The notes beneath the pieces are model-generated. The model did no database searches, was not told where the DNA came from, and worked only from the letters and a program-made list of their open reading frames with translations. The translations under genes were made by a program, and so were the position numbers. Positions 38,401 to 48,127 of a stretch of 64,000 nucleotides of DNA are shown here, in pieces. The stretch's first letter is position 1; every line of letters begins with the position of its first letter. Origin of the DNA: Brasilonema sennae CENA114 (GTDB taxonomy: Bacteria > Cyanobacteriota > Cyanobacteriia > Cyanobacteriales > Nostocaceae). Where the stretch lies: the NCBI RefSeq assembly GCF_006968745.1, contig NZ_CP030118.1:1054001-1118000 (forward strand), read 5' to 3'.

Positions 38401-39088
38401 ACCCCAGTCTCCGCAAATTTTCTCTAATAGCAGTTTCCAACCTTGCCGACTCCTCAAACTGCTGCCCTAACTTCTTCGTCAAATGCAATATCTTCTCCTC
38501 AAACACCTCATCATCTTCAACTTCCTCTGCCCCCACATATCGCCCCGGCGTGAGAACATAGCTATCATTCAAATAAGAAATTTCTGCCACAACCTGTGGC
38601 AGATTTATCATCAATAATTTGTGCAGCAGACTGCTGCACAAATCAAAACTAGTCTGATGCATTAATATATTTCTACTCCAGCCATTTTCTATAGTTTTTT
38701 GTACATACCATAGCTTTGCTGAAGAATCTTTGACAGCATCCAAAATACGGACATTATGCCCCCAAGGTATTTGTCCAACAACTTGTTGGACAATTTGTTG
38801 ATCGGGGTAAGCTTCTGCAAAGGCTCTCATATAAAGCAGGTTTGTACGCGAGAATCCCTTCATATCTGGGAAAGCTGCTTTTAAATCTCTGGCGAGACGT
38901 TCGATAACTTTTGCACCCCATCCCTGCTGCTGCTGTCTGACGATAATTTCGCGCCCGATTTGCCAATAAAGTAACACTAACTCACGGTTTACAGACAAAG
39001 CTGCTTTTACTTGGGCGCTGCGTATGCGTTCTTTTAAATCCCGTAAAAAGTCATCATAGCCATCCATTGGTGATAACTTATCCGCCAT
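38390..39088 (-). CDS. DUF1016 N-terminal (YhcG-like) domain fused to an HsdM C-terminal tail
   Basis: A 232-residue chimera. Residues 1 to about 165 match the DUF1016_N domain ([54 protein letters not shown]) found in YhcG-type PD-(D/E)xK proteins. The nuclease half is absent. The last ~60 residues ([17 protein letters not shown] ... [10 protein letters not shown]) are a diverged copy of the C-terminus of the neighbouring HsdM. The ATG overlaps the hsdM stop by 11 bp and its own stop overlaps hsdS by 11 bp, so the coupling junction was copied along with the tail. The tail could dock the DUF1016 domain onto HsdS. Confidence 0.85.
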   Translation of the reverse strand: MADKLSPMDGYDDFLRDLKERIRSAQVKAALSVNRELVLLYWQIGREIIVRQQQQGWGAKVIERLARDLKAAFPDMKGFSRTNLLYMRAFAEAYPDQQIVQQVVGQIPWGHNVRILDAVKDSSAKLWYVQKTIENGWSRNILMHQTSFDLCSSLLHKLLMINLPQVVAEISYLNDSYVLTPGRYVGAEEVEDDEVFEEKILHLTKKLGQQFEESARLETAIRENLRRLGYGK

Positions 39089-40640
39089 ACCCCAACCCGC
39101 GTAAATTCTCTTTAATTATTGCCTCTAGCTTGGCACTTTCAATAAACTGCTGCTCTAATTTTTTAGTCAAATGCAACATCTTCTCCTCAAACGCCTCATC
39201 ATCATCCTCAACTTCCTCTGCTCCCACATATCGCCCAGGCGTGAGAACATAACCATGTGAGACAATCTCATCTAACTTGGCACTCTTACAAAAACCGGGG
39301 ATATCTTCATACTTACCCGCTTCCTTTTCACCCCGCCAAGCATGGTAAGTTTGAGCAATCCGCTTTATTTCCTCATCTGTCAATTCCCGATGTACTCGGT
39401 CAAGTAAAACTCCCATCTTCCGTGCATCGATAAATAATGTCTCCCCAGTCCGGTTACGAAACTTGCCATTTTTCTTATTCCGCGCAAAAAACCACAGACA
39501 AGCCGGAATCTGGGTGTTGTAAAATAACTGCCCTGGCAATGCCACCATACAATCGACCAAATCCGCATCAATAATGGTTTTGCGGATATCACCCTCTCCC
39601 GAAGAGTTAGAACTCATCGAACCATTCGCCAACACAAAACCAGCAATGCCGTTACTTGACAAATGGTGAATCATCTGCTGTACCCAACCGTAGTTAGCAT
39701 TACCTACGGGTGGTGTGCCATATTTCCAACGGGTATCTTCTCGCAACCTCTCCCCGCCCCAATCGCTCATATTAAATGGGGGATTAGCTAGGATAAAATC
39801 AGCTTTGAGGTCTTTGTGCAAGTCGTTGTGGAAAGTATCAGCATTGCGATCGCCAATATTCCCATCAATGCCGCGAATTGCCAAATTCATCTTGCACAGC
39901 TTCCAAGTTGTCGGGTTTGACTCTTGCCCATAGATAGAAATATCGCCAATCTTTCCCCCATGCGCTTCGACAAACTTCTCCGACTGCACAAACATTCCCC
40001 CAGAACCGCAACAGGGGTCATAAATTCGCCCTTTGTAGGGTTCAATCATTTCCACTAACAGCTGCACCACACAACGCGGTGTATAAAATTGTCCGCCTCT
40101 CTTTCCTTCCGCAGTGGCGAACTGTCCCAGAAAATACTCGTAAACTCGCCCCAAAACATCCTTAGAACGGCTGGCTTCATCTCCTAACCCAATTTTGGCA
40201 ATCAGGTCAATGATTTCTCCCAGCAGTTGTTTATCTAAAGCTGGCTTATTGTAATCCTTAGGTAACACGCCTTTGAGCGATGGGTTCTCCTTCTCAATTG
40301 CATCCATTGCCTCATCTAGCAGTTTCCCAATGGTGGGTTGTTTGGCGTTAGCTTGTAAAAATGACCATCGTGCTTCTTTGGGAACCCAGAAAACATTTTC
40401 TGCTGTGTACTCGTCGCGATCTTCCGGATCAGCGTAAGGTTGCTTTGCCAGGATGTCGTAAACTTCACCGAAAGCATCGGAAATATACTTAAGAAAAATC
40501 AACCCCAAGACGACGTGCTTATACTCTGCTGCGTCCATGTGACCCCGCTGCTTATCCGCAGATGCCCAAAGGGCTTGCTCAAAGCCTAAAGTCGCCCCAT
40601 TGCCGTTTTTCTGTTCGGTTTTTTTCTGACCACGAGCCAC
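39078..40640 (-). CDS. hsdM: Type I restriction-modification, M (N6-adenine methyltransferase) subunit
   Basis: A 520-residue HsdM. It has the N-terminal helical domain, SAM-binding motif I ([17 protein letters not shown]) and catalytic motif IV NPPF ([18 protein letters not shown]), followed by the C-terminal helix region [20 protein letters not shown]. It methylates adenine in the target set by HsdS. The start is GTG at 40640. It is the first gene of the operon hsdM, chimera, hsdS, PIN, partner, hsdR. Confidence 0.95.
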   Translation of the reverse strand: MARGQKKTEQKNGNGATLGFEQALWASADKQRGHMDAAEYKHVVLGLIFLKYISDAFGEVYDILAKQPYADPEDRDEYTAENVFWVPKEARWSFLQANAKQPTIGKLLDEAMDAIEKENPSLKGVLPKDYNKPALDKQLLGEIIDLIAKIGLGDEASRSKDVLGRVYEYFLGQFATAEGKRGGQFYTPRCVVQLLVEMIEPYKGRIYDPCCGSGGMFVQSEKFVEAHGGKIGDISIYGQESNPTTWKLCKMNLAIRGIDGNIGDRNADTFHNDLHKDLKADFILANPPFNMSDWGGERLREDTRWKYGTPPVGNANYGWVQQMIHHLSSNGIAGFVLANGSMSSNSSGEGDIRKTIIDADLVDCMVALPGQLFYNTQIPACLWFFARNKKNGKFRNRTGETLFIDARKMGVLLDRVHRELTDEEIKRIAQTYHAWRGEKEAGKYEDIPGFCKSAKLDEIVSHGYVLTPGRYVGAEEVEDDDEAFEEKMLHLTKKLEQQFIESAKLEAIIKENLRGLGYGG

Positions 40641-40724
40641 TAAGTACTACTCCCTTAAGTAAGGTTTCTTATGATGCCAGTTAACGCCTGGTTTAATCCG
40701 TCACTGTGAATCCAACCGACAAAC

Positions 40725-40943
40725 CTTACTTTTCACGGGATCTGGAAAACCTCGCTTCCATTCCTCTCTCCTGCATTAGCGAAGCGGCGCGTCAGCGCGG
40801 AGAGAGGCTTTGAATTCTCCCCCTTCCCGCAAAAAAAGTTTTTCCGCTTCCCTCTCCTTTTAGGAGAGGGTTAGGGAGAGGTGGGAAGGGGGCTGGGGGG
40901 TTAGGTTTTGCGTTGGTTTTTCCACATGACGTGAAAAGTCAGG
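40725..40943. mobile_element. MITE-like element upstream of hsdM
   Basis: A sequence cttacttttcacgggatctgg (40725-40750 region) recurs in inverted form at 40917-40943 (complement ctgacttttcacgtcatgtgg), so about 25-bp imperfect inverted ends enclose about 220 bp. Inside are gccgcgcgtcagcgcgg-type and ctctccttttaggagag hairpins. A third, lone copy of the end lies at 42676-42701. The 494-bp gap 40641-41134 is otherwise gene-free and must hold the hsdM promoter. Confidence 0.55.
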
Positions 40944-41005
40944 CTGACAAACCCGCCGTAAATCATTAATAAAATATAGCAGTCCGAAATCATTTGTAAA
41001 CAACA

Positions 41006-41039
41006 AGATCCCCGACTTCTTAAAAGTTGTCGGGGATCT
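41006..41039. terminator. Hairpin downstream of the NDH-2 gene
   Basis: Perfect 11-bp arms agatccccgac / gtcggggatct with an imperfect inner stem. It lies 96 bp beyond the stop of the minus-strand dehydrogenase gene. It is a common cyanobacterial hairpin style, possibly a dispersed repeat used as terminator. Confidence 0.6.
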
Positions 41040-41134
41040 GTGTCTCTCAATTTATGCGCTACGCGCAGCCACTTTCACACAAATCAAATAGGATTGCTAT
41101 AAGTAAGTCGGCACAAATAAATCGAACGTACTTT

Positions 41135-42502
41135 TCAAACTCCTACCTTGTAAGTGTCTTGCATTTTTCTAGTGGTCGAAGGAACATCGTTGGTAACAGT
41201 TTTCGCATCTTCAAAAGCTTCTCTGCCTGTAATCAATCTAGAGCGACGACTACGAGTCAGATAATTCCATGCCCACTGAAATACTACTAGTAATTTAGTG
41301 TCGAACTCGATTAAGAAGTAGATATGAACGACTAACCAAAATATCCAAGCAAGGAAACCTTGGAGTTTGATGAAGCTTAAATCTACAACAGCTAAATTTT
41401 TGCCAATCATCGCCAAACTACCTACGTCATTGTAACGAAATTGTGGTAGCGTTTTACCTTGAAGGCGTTTTTTAATGAGTTTAGCTACATACTCTCCTTC
41501 TTGTTTGGCTACGGGTGCAACACCAGGTAAGGGTTTTCCATCTTGATGAGAGAAGTTGCCTAAATCTCCGATGACAAAGATGTTTTTATAACCCTTTATC
41601 GTCAAGTCTGGTTCTACAATGACACGTCCGGAGCGATCGCACTCTACACCTGTGCGGTTTGCTAAAACTTGCCCCAAAGCGGAACCTTTCACACCTGCTG
41701 CCCATAATATAGTTTTTGAGGTAATTTCTTGAACTTGATCACCTTGCTTGAAAGTAACGATATCATTTTCAATATTTGTCACTCTGGTGTTAGTTTGGGT
41801 ATCCACACCCAACTTTTCCAAAGATACTTTTGCGACTTTTGATAACTTTGGTACCATATGAGGGAGGATGCGATCGCCACCTTGCAATAATAAAATCTTC
41901 GTTTCTGAGGTGTCGATGTTGCGGAAATCGTCGTTGAGAGTTTTGTATGCCAATTCTGAGATCGCACCTGCTAACTCTACACCAGTGGGACCCGCTCCGA
42001 CAATCACAAAAGTCAACCAAGCACGGCGTAGTTCGGGATCACTTTCTTTTTCTGCGGCTTCAAATGCCGAAAATATCCGGCGACGTATTTCTATGGCGTC
42101 TTCAACAATTTTCAAGCCAGGAGCCAGTGGTCTCCAGTTATCGTGACCATAATAGGAATGGTTAGCACCTGTAGCAACAATTAATGTATCGTAGGGTATT
42201 ATTCTATCACGCAGAATAACTTCTTTGGCTTCTGGGTCAATATCATTTACTTCTCCCAACAACACTTTTGTATTCTTGCTTTTCCTGAATACAGCTCGTA
42301 ATGGTGAAGAGATATCAGAAGGTGATAGCGTACCTGTCGCAACTTGATATAAAAGCGGCTGAAATAAATGAAAGTTACGTTTATCAATAAGAGTAACATT
42401 GACATTCGCTTTGGCAAGAGTCTTTGCTGTATACAGTCCACCAAAGCCTCCACCAATGATTACAACGTTATGTAGTTCATTATTTTCATGTACAACTACC
42501 AT
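41135..42502 (-). CDS. Type II NAD(P)H dehydrogenase (NDH-2)
   Basis: A 455-residue membrane-associated flavoprotein with two Rossmann motifs: FAD-binding VVIIGGGFGGLYTAKTLAK (about 12-31) and NAD(P)H-binding FVIVGAGPTGVELAGAISEL (about 165-185). NDH-2 signatures are FQPLLYQVATGTLSPSDI, VIGDLGNFSHQDGKPLPG and GVAPVAKQEG. The C-terminal stretch FLAWIFWLVVHIYFLIEF is the amphipathic/membrane anchor of NDH-2. It oxidises NAD(P)H and reduces quinone without pumping protons. It is monocistronic. Confidence 0.92.
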   Translation of the reverse strand: MVVVHENNELHNVVIIGGGFGGLYTAKTLAKANVNVTLIDKRNFHLFQPLLYQVATGTLSPSDISSPLRAVFRKSKNTKVLLGEVNDIDPEAKEVILRDRIIPYDTLIVATGANHSYYGHDNWRPLAPGLKIVEDAIEIRRRIFSAFEAAEKESDPELRRAWLTFVIVGAGPTGVELAGAISELAYKTLNDDFRNIDTSETKILLLQGGDRILPHMVPKLSKVAKVSLEKLGVDTQTNTRVTNIENDIVTFKQGDQVQEITSKTILWAAGVKGSALGQVLANRTGVECDRSGRVIVEPDLTIKGYKNIFVIGDLGNFSHQDGKPLPGVAPVAKQEGEYVAKLIKKRLQGKTLPQFRYNDVGSLAMIGKNLAVVDLSFIKLQGFLAWIFWLVVHIYFLIEFDTKLLVVFQWAWNYLTRSRRSRLITGREAFEDAKTVTNDVPSTTRKMQDTYKVGV

Positions 42503-43014
42503 AAAAACTATTTCCTTTTGTTAAGGGCTTGTAAATTTTCTTAACAAAACTCTACCAAAGGTCGAATAAAGGCTGCCGTTTATTTGTAGCTTTTGAAGAA
42601 ATACTAAAAGTAGTCAAAATTACAGCAATTAAAGCCGGTAGCTGATATATACGGACGTGTGAATCTGAGACAGGTCTGACTTTTCACGGGATGTGGAAAA
42701 GGGAAAGTGGTTCGCGAATATCGTTTTTAGTACTTATCTTGTAAAGAGTTTACATATATTTGAGCCACATTCTTAAACTTTTTGCATAGAAAATATCAAT
42801 GTTAAATCTTTTATAAACAGATATTAAAGAGAATAACAACAACATAACTTTTAAGTGTTATCACTGAGTTTTAATTTGAAAAAAGTTTCTTAAATAAGTA
42901 TTACTAGCATTGGCTGCTGATGAGCACTTATATGACTTTTTGTACAAATGTTAGCAAAATCACGTGTGTCTATAACGTAAACCATTTGACAATAAACAGC
43001 TATATTTTACAGAT
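42503..43014. promoter_or_regulatory. Gene-free region upstream of the peptide-export locus
   Basis: A 512-bp AT-rich gap between divergent NDH-2 and HTH genes. It contains a solo copy of the dispersed end sequence ctgacttttcacgggatgtgg (42676-42701). The promoter of the export operon is expected in the AT-rich part after 42740; no clear operator was picked out. Confidence 0.4.
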
Positions 43015-43716
43015 ATGTCACACTATCAAGGTAAATTTGATACCAATCACCCAACAGTGACTCATGGTAAGTTTTTGACAATGTTTCAATGCAAACTTTT
43101 GCAAAAAAGTCTACAGCAAGATTTACCTGAGTTATACCGCCAGCGTATCCAGATTATGTTGCTGGTAGATGAGGGGAAATCCCAAACGGAAATTTGTCGA
43201 ACTTTAGGGTGTTCTCCAGCAACAGCAAGGCATTGGACGCATATAGCGCGTACAGGTATGGCGCACCAATGGCAGGATTGTCCAATTGGTCGTCCAATGG
43301 CTGTGAATGACGAATATTTGCAGCGTTTGCAGCAACTAGTCAACGATAGTCCTCGTGATTACGGCTATTCTTTTCAACGTTGGACAGCAAACTGGCTGAG
43401 AAAACATTTGGCCAAAGAATTTGGAGTTGAGATAAGCGATCGCCATATTCTTCGCCTACTCAAACAAATGGGGTTATCTACTAAACCACAACCGAAAAAT
43501 GCTGACAAAGACACGGATAAGAGTGACTTTGCCAAGAGTTCAAAAATTTTAATTCGTGACCTCAATTCGGCTAATCCGCCGGATAGCACTGAATTATTGC
43601 CTCTTAATCTCACAAAATTAGGGACTGATTCAGATATCTATGGCGCACAATCCAACACAAGCGCACTTGCTTTCTCTACAACAGTTGAACAATGCTCTAG
43701 GATATCCTCTTTCTGA
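43015..43716 (+). CDS. Transposase-derived helix-turn-helix protein (putative regulator)
   Basis: A 233-residue protein. Residues ~25-160 match the DNA-binding head of IS630-type transposases: EGKSQTEICRTLGCSPATAR (first HTH) and WTANWLRKHLAKEFGVEIS followed by DRHILRLLKQMGLS (second HTH). The DDE catalytic domain is missing; a short Asp/Ser/Asn-rich tail takes its place. The last 77 bp overlap the exporter gene in another frame, implying co-expression. A domesticated transposase head used as a transcription factor for the downstream operon is the simplest reading (inference). Confidence 0.75.
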   Translation: MSHYQGKFDTNHPTVTHGKFLTMFQCKLLQKSLQQDLPELYRQRIQIMLLVDEGKSQTEICRTLGCSPATARHWTHIARTGMAHQWQDCPIGRPMAVNDEYLQRLQQLVNDSPRDYGYSFQRWTANWLRKHLAKEFGVEISDRHILRLLKQMGLSTKPQPKNADKDTDKSDFAKSSKILIRDLNSANPPDSTELLPLNLTKLGTDSDIYGAQSNTSALAFSTTVEQCSRISSF

Positions 43717-46375
43717 ACAAGAGTTTCAACGTTGTCTTCAGGCGGCTAAAATTCTTAATCCAAAAGTCGGAAAATTCTGGCAAGGAAACCACGTTGAACC
43801 TGGCATCTATATTGTTGTTGCTGGGAAGGTAAGGTTGCTAAACGACGCAGAAGAATTGATCGTCTCTTTGGAGGTGGGTGCGTCGTTTGGCGAATTTACT
43901 TTATTTCCTGAGTCTGATTTTCAGCCTTACAAAGCTAGGGCTGCTTTGAATTTACAAGTGTGCTTTATCCCAAAAGAGGTGCTGCTACCACTTATGGCTA
44001 AACACCCACAAATTCGGGAACACTTACACACCCAAGTGCAAACGCGCAACTCCGGACTTTCGGGGAGAAATGACTCTCAAACAACAAATGTAGACAAACC
44101 ATATCCCAAGATAAATGTTTCCTCAACATCAGCAGTACAACCAAAGCAAGGGAAAAGGATAAGCAAAGCTTACTTCCCAAATCCTACGCAACGAGTTGGG
44201 CATTTTTGGCAACGGATGATTCGGCGCTATCCGTTTTTTGCCCAACAAAGTGCATCTGACTGCGGTGCAGCTTGTTTGGTGATGGTATCTCGTTATTGGG
44301 GGAAACGCTTCAGTATCAACCGCGTCCGGGATATTGCTAATGTTGACCGCAGTGGCGCGTCGTTGCGCGGGTTATCGGCGGCTGCGGAAAGTCTTGGATT
44401 TGGTACTCGACCTGTAAAAGCGAGTCTTGACCAGTTGGGGAAGCAAAAACTACCTGCCATTGTCCACTGGGAAGGCAAGCACTACATCGTTCTCTATGAA
44501 ATTGATCCAAGAAAAGTCGTAGTAGCAGATCCCGCCATTGGTCAACGTACCCTCAGCCATGCGGAATTTAAAGCAAAATGGACTGGCTACGCGCTGCTGC
44601 TGCAACCCACAGTCTTATTAAAGGATGCCAAAGAAACGACAACTGCTTTTTGGCAATTCTTTGAGTTGATCAAGCCCCACTCTGTTGTCATGCTAGAAGT
44701 GCTTGTCGCTTCTATATTTATCCAGATATTTGGACTTGTTACTCCCTTATTTACCCAGTTAATTTTAGACCGAGTGGTGGTGCAGCGATCGCAAGTCACC
44801 TTAACGGCGGTGGGGTTGGGGTTGCTGATTTTTAGCCTGTTTCGTGTCGCGATTGTGGGTTTGCGGCAATATCTGCTGTTCCATACGGCAAATAAGCTAG
44901 ATGTGGCATTAATTGTGGGGTTTATTCGCCACACTTTGCGACTTCCGATGAGTTTTTTTGAATCCCGTTATGTTGGGGATATTATCTCTCGTGTACAAGA
45001 AAACCGCAAAATCCAACGCTTCCTTTCCGGTGACGCTTTGTCTATCCTACTGGACTTCCTGACAGTTTTTATCTATGTAGGATTGATGTTTTGGTATAGC
45101 TGGAAAATGGCATTGCTGGCGTTGGTGATCATACCGCCTTTTTTCTTGCTGGCGTTGATTGCGACACCTTTTTTACAAAAGATTTCCAGAGAAATCTTTC
45201 ATGCTGTGACCAATGAAAGTAGTTACCTGATTGAAATCATGACTGGCGTGCGGACGGTGAAATCCACCGCAGTCGAACAAACAGTGCGTTGGCATTGGGA
45301 GGAGTTATTACATAAGGAGGTAAAAACTAACTTCTCCGGGCAAGTTATCAGCAATTTATTACAACTATTTAGCAATACAATTCAAGCTGTCGCAACTACC
45401 GTCTTGCTATGGTTTGGAGCATCCTTGGTGATTCAAAACCAATTAACCATTGGGCAATTGGTAGCATTTAATATGTTATTGGGAAATATTATTTCACCCT
45501 TCCAACGATTAACAGTGTTATGGAATCAATTACAGGAAGTGGTAATTGCAACCGAACGCATTAATGATGTGTTGGATGCAGAACCGGAAGAAGATTTGCA
45601 GCATGAACTGCGGCAATCACTATCAGAACTTCATGGACAAATTCGCTTTGATAATGTTACTTTTCGCTATCACAAAGAAAGTGAAACGAATATTCTAGAA
45701 AACCTCAACTTTGAAATACAACCAGGGCAAATGGTGGCGCTGGTGGGACGTAGTGGTTCGGGAAAGACGACGATTTCCAAGTTGGTTTTAGGGTTATATC
45801 CTCTAACAGATGGTCGCATCTTGATTGATGGACTAGATATTACGAGTATTTCCCTACGTTCCTTACGTTCCTGTGTGGGAGTTGTTGATCAAGACACTTT
45901 TTTGTTTGGCAGCACGATTCGAGAAAATATCAGTTTAGGACATTCGGGAGCAACTTTAGAAGAGGTTATAGAAGCAGCAAATTTGGCAGGTGCTGATGAG
46001 TTTATTAAAAAGTTGCCAATGGGCTATGAAACCCAAATTGGTGAAGGTGGAGGTTTGTTGTCTGGTGGACAGCGCCAGCGGATTGCGATCGCCAGAGCAT
46101 TATTAGGTAATCCCCGCTTATTAATTTTTGACGAAGCGACTTCCCATCTAGATACAGAATCAGAACGAATTATTCAAAGGAACTTGAATACAATCCTTAA
46201 AGGGCGAACCGCTTTAGTCATTGCTCACCGCCTCTCAACAATACGAAATGCAGATTTGATTTTGGTTTTAGACAAAGGTGTGTTGATTGAAAGTGGAACT
46301 CACGAAGCATTAATGGCAAAGCGGGGACATTATTTCTACCTCAATCAACAACAGCAGCTGAACATGGCGGCGTGA
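43640..46375 (+). CDS. C39 peptidase-containing ABC exporter with N-terminal cNMP-binding domain
   Basis: A 911-residue inner-membrane exporter. Domains in order: cyclic-nucleotide-binding-like fold (about 25-130; GKFWQGNHVEPGIYIVVAGK); C39 double-glycine peptidase (about 195-325) with Cys208 in QQSASDCGAACL, His281 in HWEGKHYIVLYEI and Asp297 in VVADPA; ABC transmembrane domain with about six helices (about 345-610); ATPase with Walker A VGRSGSGKTT, signature LLSGGQRQRIAIARAL and Walker B LLIFDEATSHLD. Such proteins cut GG leaders and export the released peptide. The HlyD and GG-peptide genes downstream supply the expected partners. The cNMP domain is an unusual extra that could gate export. 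Confidence 0.93.
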   Translation: MAHNPTQAHLLSLQQLNNALGYPLSEQEFQRCLQAAKILNPKVGKFWQGNHVEPGIYIVVAGKVRLLNDAEELIVSLEVGASFGEFTLFPESDFQPYKARAALNLQVCFIPKEVLLPLMAKHPQIREHLHTQVQTRNSGLSGRNDSQTTNVDKPYPKINVSSTSAVQPKQGKRISKAYFPNPTQRVGHFWQRMIRRYPFFAQQSASDCGAACLVMVSRYWGKRFSINRVRDIANVDRSGASLRGLSAAAESLGFGTRPVKASLDQLGKQKLPAIVHWEGKHYIVLYEIDPRKVVVADPAIGQRTLSHAEFKAKWTGYALLLQPTVLLKDAKETTTAFWQFFELIKPHSVVMLEVLVASIFIQIFGLVTPLFTQLILDRVVVQRSQVTLTAVGLGLLIFSLFRVAIVGLRQYLLFHTANKLDVALIVGFIRHTLRLPMSFFESRYVGDIISRVQENRKIQRFLSGDALSILLDFLTVFIYVGLMFWYSWKMALLALVIIPPFFLLALIATPFLQKISREIFHAVTNESSYLIEIMTGVRTVKSTAVEQTVRWHWEELLHKEVKTNFSGQVISNLLQLFSNTIQAVATTVLLWFGASLVIQNQLTIGQLVAFNMLLGNIISPFQRLTVLWNQLQEVVIATERINDVLDAEPEEDLQHELRQSLSELHGQIRFDNVTFRYHKESETNILENLNFEIQPGQMVALVGRSGSGKTTISKLVLGLYPLTDGRILIDGLDITSISLRSLRSCVGVVDQDTFLFGSTIRENISLGHSGATLEEVIEAANLAGADEFIKKLPMGYETQIGEGGGLLSGGQRQRIAIARALLGNPRLLIFDEATSHLDTESERIIQRNLNTILKGRTALVIAHRLSTIRNADLILVLDKGVLIESGTHEALMAKRGHYFYLNQQQQLNMAA

Positions 46376-46400
46376 GGGGACAAGGAAGAGCGCTTGGGTT

Positions 46401-46456
46401 GCAGGGAGCAGGGAGCAGAGAGCAGGGAGCAGGGAGCAGAGAGCAGGGAGCAGGGG
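46401..46456 (+). repeat. Heptamer repeat (GGGAGCA/GAGAGCA)
   Basis: About eight 7-bp units, gggagca with gagagca at every third place, lie between the exporter and HlyD genes. It is an STRR-type sequence that could form a purine-rich single-stranded spacer in the operon mRNA. Confidence 0.85.
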
Positions 46457-46532
46457 AGTAAATTGACTATATTACTCTTCCTCATCTCCCCATTTTCAGC
46501 TGCCAAAATCCAAAACTTTGTAAGGAGAAATC

Positions 46533-48083
46533 ATGACACATACGTTAAATGGAAAAGTTCACACTCACAACATCCAGGAGAGTAAAAACTATCAAGAAAT
46601 TCTCAATTCTCAAACATCAGTTCAGCCAACTGATAAGGTAACTGATAAACCAAAGGATGATTGGTCTGAGGTCACTCAGGATTTACTTGATAGCTTACCT
46701 CATGTTTGGACGAGAGGATTACTATATTTACTGTTGAGTTTTTCGGCGATCGTTTTGCCTTGGACGATGTTGTTTAAAGTTGATGAAACAGGCACTGCTA
46801 GAGGAAGACTTGAGCCGAAGGGTAAGACAGTTAACTTAGATACTCTTGTTACTGGAACTGTTGCCAAAATTCCGGTTAAAGAAGGTGAATTAGTCAAAGC
46901 TGGGGAACCTGTGTTGATATTGGATTCTGAATTAGTTAAAACAGAGTTGCATCAAGGAAAAGATAAATTGCAAGGTCAGTTAAATCGCCTGTCGCAGTTG
47001 AATGTTTTGAAAAAGCAGTTAGTTGTCGCTTTGACAACTCAGCAACAACAAAATCAAGCACAAGAGTTAGAAAAACAAGCTCAAGTTGAGCAGGCGCAGC
47101 AGAATTTGAGTGCTTTGCAAAACTCTTATGAATTACAAAAACAAGAAAAACTGACACAAGTCAACCAGGCAAGACAAACTGTTGAGTCTAGTCAAACAGC
47201 TAGTAAGTTTGTAGAGAGTAGTTTAACCAGCACTCAGCAGGAATTGGAACGCTATAAACAGTTAAGTAAAGAAGGGATTATTGCAGAAGTTAATGTTGTA
47301 CAAAAACAAGACATGACAAATGAAAAGCAAAAGTTGCTTGCACAAAGTCAATCAGACATTGAGCAAGCAAAACTACGCTTGACAGAACAACAAAGTAATT
47401 ATCAGCAGACTATTCGCAAAGCAAAATCTGAGATTGAGCAGGCTGACTTACGCCTGAAGGAACAGCAAAGAAGTTATCTGACTTTGACTCATTCTGGTAA
47501 GCTAGCTATCTTAAAAAGTCAAGAACAAGTCAATAATCTAGAAACAGAAATAACTACTTTGAAGTCAGATATTGCTCAAAGTAAAAGTCAAATTCAAACT
47601 TTACAGCTACAGTTAGGGCAAAGAGTCTTAAAATCACCTGTCGCAGGTAGAGTGTTTCAGTTACCAATACAAAGGGCTGGGGCTGTTGTGCAGTCAGGAA
47701 CAATGGTTGCAGAAATTGCTCCAGAAGGTGCGCCTTTAGTTATTCGGGCACAGATAGCAACAGCCGAGAGTGGTTCATTGCAGAAAAAAATGCCAGTAAA
47801 GCTAAAGTTTGATGCTTATCCATTCCAGGATTATGGAGTTGTAGAAGGAGAGTTGGTGGAAATTTCTCCTACAACAACAGAGGTAGAAACAGCTAATGGG
47901 AAGGTGGCAGCTTATAACTTAGAAATTGCACTGAAACAGAATTGTATTCCTAAGGGAGATAAATGTATTTCTTTACGCCCCGGTGATACAGCGACAGCTG
48001 AGGTGATTGTACGACAACGTCGAATTATTGATTTTCTGCTCGATCCATTCCAGCAGTTACAGCAAGGAAATTTTAAATTGTAG
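46533..48083 (+). CDS. HlyD-family periplasmic adaptor (membrane fusion protein)
   Basis: A 516-residue protein. It has a cytosolic N-terminus, one transmembrane helix (about 65-85; LLYLLLSFSAIVLPWTML), then lipoyl-like half-motifs (GTVAKIPVKEGELVKAGEPV and SPVAGRVFQLPIQRAGAVVQ) flanking a long coiled-coil hairpin (about 135-355). The beta-barrel follows. It bridges the exporter to an outer-membrane channel such as TolC/HgdD. The start at 46533 follows gtaaggagaaatc. It forms an operon with the C39 exporter and the PPIase gene. Confidence 0.92.
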   Translation: MTHTLNGKVHTHNIQESKNYQEILNSQTSVQPTDKVTDKPKDDWSEVTQDLLDSLPHVWTRGLLYLLLSFSAIVLPWTMLFKVDETGTARGRLEPKGKTVNLDTLVTGTVAKIPVKEGELVKAGEPVLILDSELVKTELHQGKDKLQGQLNRLSQLNVLKKQLVVALTTQQQQNQAQELEKQAQVEQAQQNLSALQNSYELQKQEKLTQVNQARQTVESSQTASKFVESSLTSTQQELERYKQLSKEGIIAEVNVVQKQDMTNEKQKLLAQSQSDIEQAKLRLTEQQSNYQQTIRKAKSEIEQADLRLKEQQRSYLTLTHSGKLAILKSQEQVNNLETEITTLKSDIAQSKSQIQTLQLQLGQRVLKSPVAGRVFQLPIQRAGAVVQSGTMVAEIAPEGAPLVIRAQIATAESGSLQKKMPVKLKFDAYPFQDYGVVEGELVEISPTTTEVETANGKVAAYNLEIALKQNCIPKGDKCISLRPGDTATAEVIVRQRRIIDFLLDPFQQLQQGNFKL

Positions 48084-48127
48084 AGAGTACTAGGTTTAAG
48101 TTTGTTTACTTAACTGGAATAAATATT

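Noticed and set aside
46394..46585. 63-codon frame between the exporter and HlyD
   Set aside because: Half of it is the translated GGGAGCA heptamer repeat and the rest overlaps the HlyD start in another frame.
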